Positions 22,478-24,304 of a stretch of 24,304 bases of DNA are shown here, one piece after another. The notes beneath the pieces were generated by a model. It was not told the origin of the DNA and made no database searches. It saw only the letters and a list, made by a program, of their open reading frames with translations. Every line of letters starts with the position of its first letter. The first letter of the stretch is position 1. Both the position numbers and the translations under genes were made by a program. The stretch is from CAYYDH01 sp964470615 (GTDB lineage: Bacteria > Patescibacteriota > Minisyncoccia > Minisyncoccales > GWA2-38-27): contig CAYYDH010000005.1 of assembly GCA_964470615.1 (NCBI GenBank), positions 1 through 24,304 of the forward strand, in the 5' to 3' direction.

Positions 22478-23341
22478 ATGAAAACTTTTATCATTCCTAC
22501 TTCGCAATCTGAGTATCTTGCAGAAGGGACTAAAAAGCAAGGCAATCTTGAAATTGTACTCTTGGAAAAGAATAAAGAATCTTTGCGCCTTTTCCCTGAT
22601 GGCGAAGTGTATGTAAGAATACCACAGATTGAAAAGATAGGGAAGGGCCGGGTAGTCGTCCTGCATACCGGCATGCCTAATGTTAATGCAGGGTTGGTCG
22701 AGTTAGAAATGATTTTGCAAACCCTGAAAAATACTAAGGCAAAAGTAGAGCTGTTTTTTACCTATTTTCCTTATGGCATGCAAGACAAGATTTTCAAGAA
22801 GGGCGAGATAAACGCTGCTGAAAGCTTGGTTAAGAAATTCGTTGAATATTATAATGTAAAGAAAATATATATTATTGACCCGCACTTTGGAAACGAAAAA
22901 TGGCTGAAAAAATACCCCGTCAGTATCGTTTCGGCAGTACCCATTCTAGTTAAAAGGGCTCAAAAGGACTTGGGCCGAGATGTCTTGTTTCTTTCGCCAG
23001 ACGAAGGCGGAAAAAGAAGAACCGGCATCAAGGGCGGTAGAAAAGAAAGGGTCAACTCTTTCCAAATAAAGATGACTTGCGACGTTATGGATTTAAAAAA
23101 CAAAAAAGTGGCTATTGTTGACGATATTATTGAAACTGGCGGTACACTAGTGCGCTTTTATGATTTCATCAAAAAGTGCGAAGCAGAAGAAGCTGTTGTT
23201 TTAGCTACTCACGGAGTTCTAAAAAGCGGCATTGAACTAATTAAAAAAACCTATGCTGGCCTATATTTAACCAACACCATTGACCAAAAAGAGGCGAATG
23301 TAGACCTTAAAAATCTAATCTTAAAAACTATCATCGGCTGA
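22478..23341 (+). CDS. prs: Divergent ribose-phosphate pyrophosphokinase (PRPP synthetase)
   Basis: A protein of 287 residues, shorter than the usual 310-320. The ATG at 22478 is chosen; a TTG at 22454 would add 8 residues but sits in the leader hairpin. Recognisable parts: RLFPDGEVYVRI (37-48), FFTYFPYGMQDKIFKKGE (93-110), IIDPHFGNE (132-140, where bacterial enzymes have DLH), LSPDEGGKRR, and the PRPP loop IVDDIIETGGTL (213-224). It makes PRPP from ribose 5-phosphate and ATP. PRPP is a substrate of the HisG encoded in the divergent operon and of nucleotide synthesis. The divergent N-terminus and missing canonical KRR loop make a related phosphoribosyltransferase possible, but Prs is the best call. 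Confidence 0.82.
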   Translation: MKTFIIPTSQSEYLAEGTKKQGNLEIVLLEKNKESLRLFPDGEVYVRIPQIEKIGKGRVVVLHTGMPNVNAGLVELEMILQTLKNTKAKVELFFTYFPYGMQDKIFKKGEINAAESLVKKFVEYYNVKKIYIIDPHFGNEKWLKKYPVSIVSAVPILVKRAQKDLGRDVLFLSPDEGGKRRTGIKGGRKERVNSFQIKMTCDVMDLKNKKVAIVDDIIETGGTLVRFYDFIKKCEAEEAVVLATHGVLKSGIELIKKTYAGLYLTNTIDQKEANVDLKNLILKTIIG

Positions 23342-23369
23342 ACGGTGACTCTTTCTATAAATGGTTGAT

Positions 23370-23443
23370 TGGTGGACCTGGGGAGAATCGAACTCCCGTC
23401 TCCACAATGCGAATGTGGCGTCTTACCACTGAACCACAGGCCC
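23370..23443 (-). tRNA. tRNA-Ala (anticodon CGC)
   Basis: Read on the minus strand: acceptor GGGCCTG pairs with CAGGTCC and includes the G3-T70 pair that identifies alanine tRNAs. The D loop AGTGGTA has the normal GG. The anticodon stem CCACA/TGTGG holds TTCGCAT, anticodon CGC (codon GCG). The T stem GGAG/CTCC region holds TTCGATT, a canonical T loop. The discriminator A is followed by an encoded CCA (23372-23370), unlike the Pro and Gly tRNAs here. Its 5' end is 4 bp after the stop of the membrane protein gene, and it may be cut out of that transcript. It converges on prs, with no terminator seen. Confidence 0.93.
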
Positions 23444-23447
23444 GAAC

Positions 23448-23897
23448 TTATCTCTCAAGTGCAATCCGTATAACCTTTAAAAGGCGGGTAAAAATGAATA
23501 CGGCTAAAACCTCCAAAGTTATTAAGGCGGCGTCTTTTAAGGTCTCGGAAGTATCGCAGCGGCTAACGTAAGAAAAACCGCCGTTGGTTAGAAAATGAAT
23601 AACATATAACAGGGTCGTCAGCCCTATCCAGGCATAGACAAAATACTCACCCTGCCTTTCTACTTTGTCTTCTCCGAACCAGCGCAAAAACTCTTTATGC
23701 AAAGAATAGATTAATAGGACACCCAAATAAAAGAACTCTATTCTCACCACTGAAAAGAAGCCACAGGTAAAAAACTCCAGGCAAATCATAAGCATTGTTA
23801 CTACTGTAACTCCGCCACAAATCAAAAAGAGGTTTTGGCTTATCCTGGTTTCAGCTTTTCTCACCTTTTTTAGTTCATTCTGATTGCTATTCTTCAT
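23448..23897 (-). CDS. Small multi-pass membrane protein, function unknown
   Basis: A protein of 149 residues that I cannot assign to a named family. The N-terminus is polar and basic (MKNSNQNELKKVRKAETRIS). Hydrophobic stretches at about 23-44, 52-65, 85-104 and 121-139 suggest three or four membrane helices. Between the second and third lies a charged, conserved-looking motif LHKEFLRWFGEDKVERQGEY (residues 66-85), probably cytoplasmic. The end is basic (RLLKVIRIALER). Similar small proteins with a KEF..W..E.K..RQGEYF.Y motif are familiar from Patescibacteria genomes, from memory and not checked. tRNA-Ala follows 4 bp later. A promoter with TTGTTT and TAAAAT precedes it, giving a short leader without a ribosome binding site. 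Confidence 0.7.
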   Translation of the reverse strand: MKNSNQNELKKVRKAETRISQNLFLICGGVTVVTMLMICLEFFTCGFFSVVRIEFFYLGVLLIYSLHKEFLRWFGEDKVERQGEYFVYAWIGLTTLLYVIHFLTNGGFSYVSRCDTSETLKDAALITLEVLAVFIFTRLLKVIRIALER

Positions 23898-23910
23898 ATT
23901 AATACATGCT

Positions 23911-23938
23911 ATTTTAACATAAATCTCCTAAAAAACAA
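23911..23938 (-). promoter_or_regulatory. Promoter of the small membrane protein gene
   Basis: Minus strand TTGTTT (23938-23933), 16 bp spacer, TAAAAT (23916-23911). The start at about 23904 gives a leader near 7 bases. The -35 lies in the T-rich tail of the preceding terminator. Confidence 0.55.
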
Positions 23939-23975
23939 ATATAAAGGCCCTGTCACATTTTTGCGTGACAGGGCC
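23930..23975 (-). terminator. Terminator of the right-edge gene
   Basis: A perfect 11 bp stem GGCCCTGTCAC/GTGACAGGGCC (23946-23956 with 23965-23975, 8-base loop), followed on the minus strand by TTTATATTTGTTTTTT. It starts 6 bp after the stop codon at 23982. Confidence 0.85.
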
Positions 23976-23981
23976 CTAGTT

Positions 23982-24304
23982 TCATCTCCGGCTTTCGTGC
24001 CGGATAAGCCTGCAGCGATGCAGCCCCAACTTGTACCAGGAACAAGGATTCTTCGACGAAGAAGTGCACTTGCCTTTCTGGCAGTCAGAAGCACGGCTCG
24101 GCTCAAAGGTACTGGGGTCAATGCCGATTTTCACCATCTCCACGATCTCTCCCAAGGAAAGACGAGTCGGCGGAACCCCCTTGGCAGTCAAGCTGCCGTT
24201 CATAAGCGCCATCAAGCCAACATGGAAATACCACCTTTCAGCGCCTTTCACCTTGCCTTCAGCCCCCAACTCTTTCCAGTCGGTGGTGATAACCTTGCCC
24301 TCTC
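23982..24304 (-). CDS. C-terminal part of an unrecognised Cys-rich protein (runs off right edge)
   Basis: The frame is open from the window edge to a stop at 23982, 107 codons. A TTG at 24269 could start it, but the frame continues upstream without a stop, so I treat it as partial. I do not recognise it. The visible part is polar, with a possible amphipathic stretch (RWYFHVGLMALMNGSLTAKG) and LSLGEIVEMVKIGIDPSTF, then a C-terminal Cys cluster: C-x4-C-x7-C-x9-C (DCQKGKC, NPC, HRC) ending in RHESRR, which could bind zinc or form disulfides. It is visibly more GC-rich than its neighbours. The stop lies just before a strong terminator, which supports this frame over the overlapping one that reads through the hairpin. 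Confidence 0.6.
   Translation of the reverse strand, partial: EGKVITTDWKELGAEGKVKGAERWYFHVGLMALMNGSLTAKGVPPTRLSLGEIVEMVKIGIDPSTFEPSRASDCQKGKCTSSSKNPCSWYKLGLHRCRLIRHESRR

Noticed and set aside
23909..24121. 70-codon minus-strand frame overlapping the right-edge gene
   Set aside because: It reads through the terminator hairpin and into the next promoter; the other frame stops just before the hairpin and stays open to the window edge.
1..24304. Alternative genetic code with UGA as Gly or Trp
   Set aside because: hppA, pilC and prs end at UGA in frame at the expected C-termini, and Trp positions use UGG.
1..24304. CRISPR array, IS element, prophage or toxin-antitoxin module
   Set aside because: No regularly spaced repeats, transposase or integrase motifs, terminal inverted repeats or phage genes were seen on either strand.

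Overview
This window looks like a chromosomal segment from a small-genome bacterium of the Candidate Phyla Radiation (Patescibacteria, most like Parcubacteria/Microgenomates). That is an inference from gene content and style: very tight gene packing, almost no Shine-Dalgarno sequences, starts that sit on or a few bases after the predicted transcription start, a type IV pilus cluster of the kind common in these lineages, a NusA with an acidic insertion, and a divergent PRPP synthetase. UGA is used as a stop and UGG for Trp, so the code is standard (not the Gracilibacteria/SR1 code). Nothing looks like a phage, IS element, integron or CRISPR array.

Layout. Positions 1-7836 (all minus strand) hold a type IV pilus region: a two-component pair (histidine kinase, stand-alone receiver) leads an operon of pilB, pilC, three prepilin-like genes and a large PilX/GspK-like protein. 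It ends in a terminator whose T-tail contains the -35 of the next unit, beginning with pilM, which runs off the left edge. Positions 7884-8110 hold a plus-strand tRNA-Pro/tRNA-Gly pair with its own promoter and a bidirectional terminator shared with rny. Positions 8113-9642 are rny alone. Positions 9789-14926 are a minus-strand operon nusA-hppA-tig-clpP (transcription termination factor, proton-pumping pyrophosphatase, trigger factor, ClpP); its leader contains a terminator hairpin just before the nusA start. Divergent from it is yebC-ruvC (15095-16319), whose 3' end overlaps the convergent tyrS (16312-17496). tyrS and a class A penicillin-binding protein gene (17564-19546) are divergent and use overlapping -35 boxes. 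Positions 19587-22399 are a minus-strand partial histidine operon hisA-hisI-hisG(degenerate)-hisG, with prs divergent from it (22478-23341). The right end has tRNA-Ala(CGC), 4 bp behind a small membrane protein gene, and the 3' part of an unrecognised Cys-rich gene.

The most unusual signals are: (1) two adjacent full-length HisG paralogues, one keeping the canonical active-site residues and the other having lost several, suggesting a catalytic/pseudoenzyme pair; (2) tRNA-Pro and tRNA-Gly that share a D-loop without GG and a T-loop with G at position 55, while tRNA-Ala in the same window is canonical; (3) a probable attenuator in front of nusA; (4) the overlapping tyrS/PBP promoters with near-leaderless transcripts; and (5) a two-component system heading the pilus operon. 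Functions rest on motif recognition by eye; no database search was run. Promoter calls are pattern matches only.
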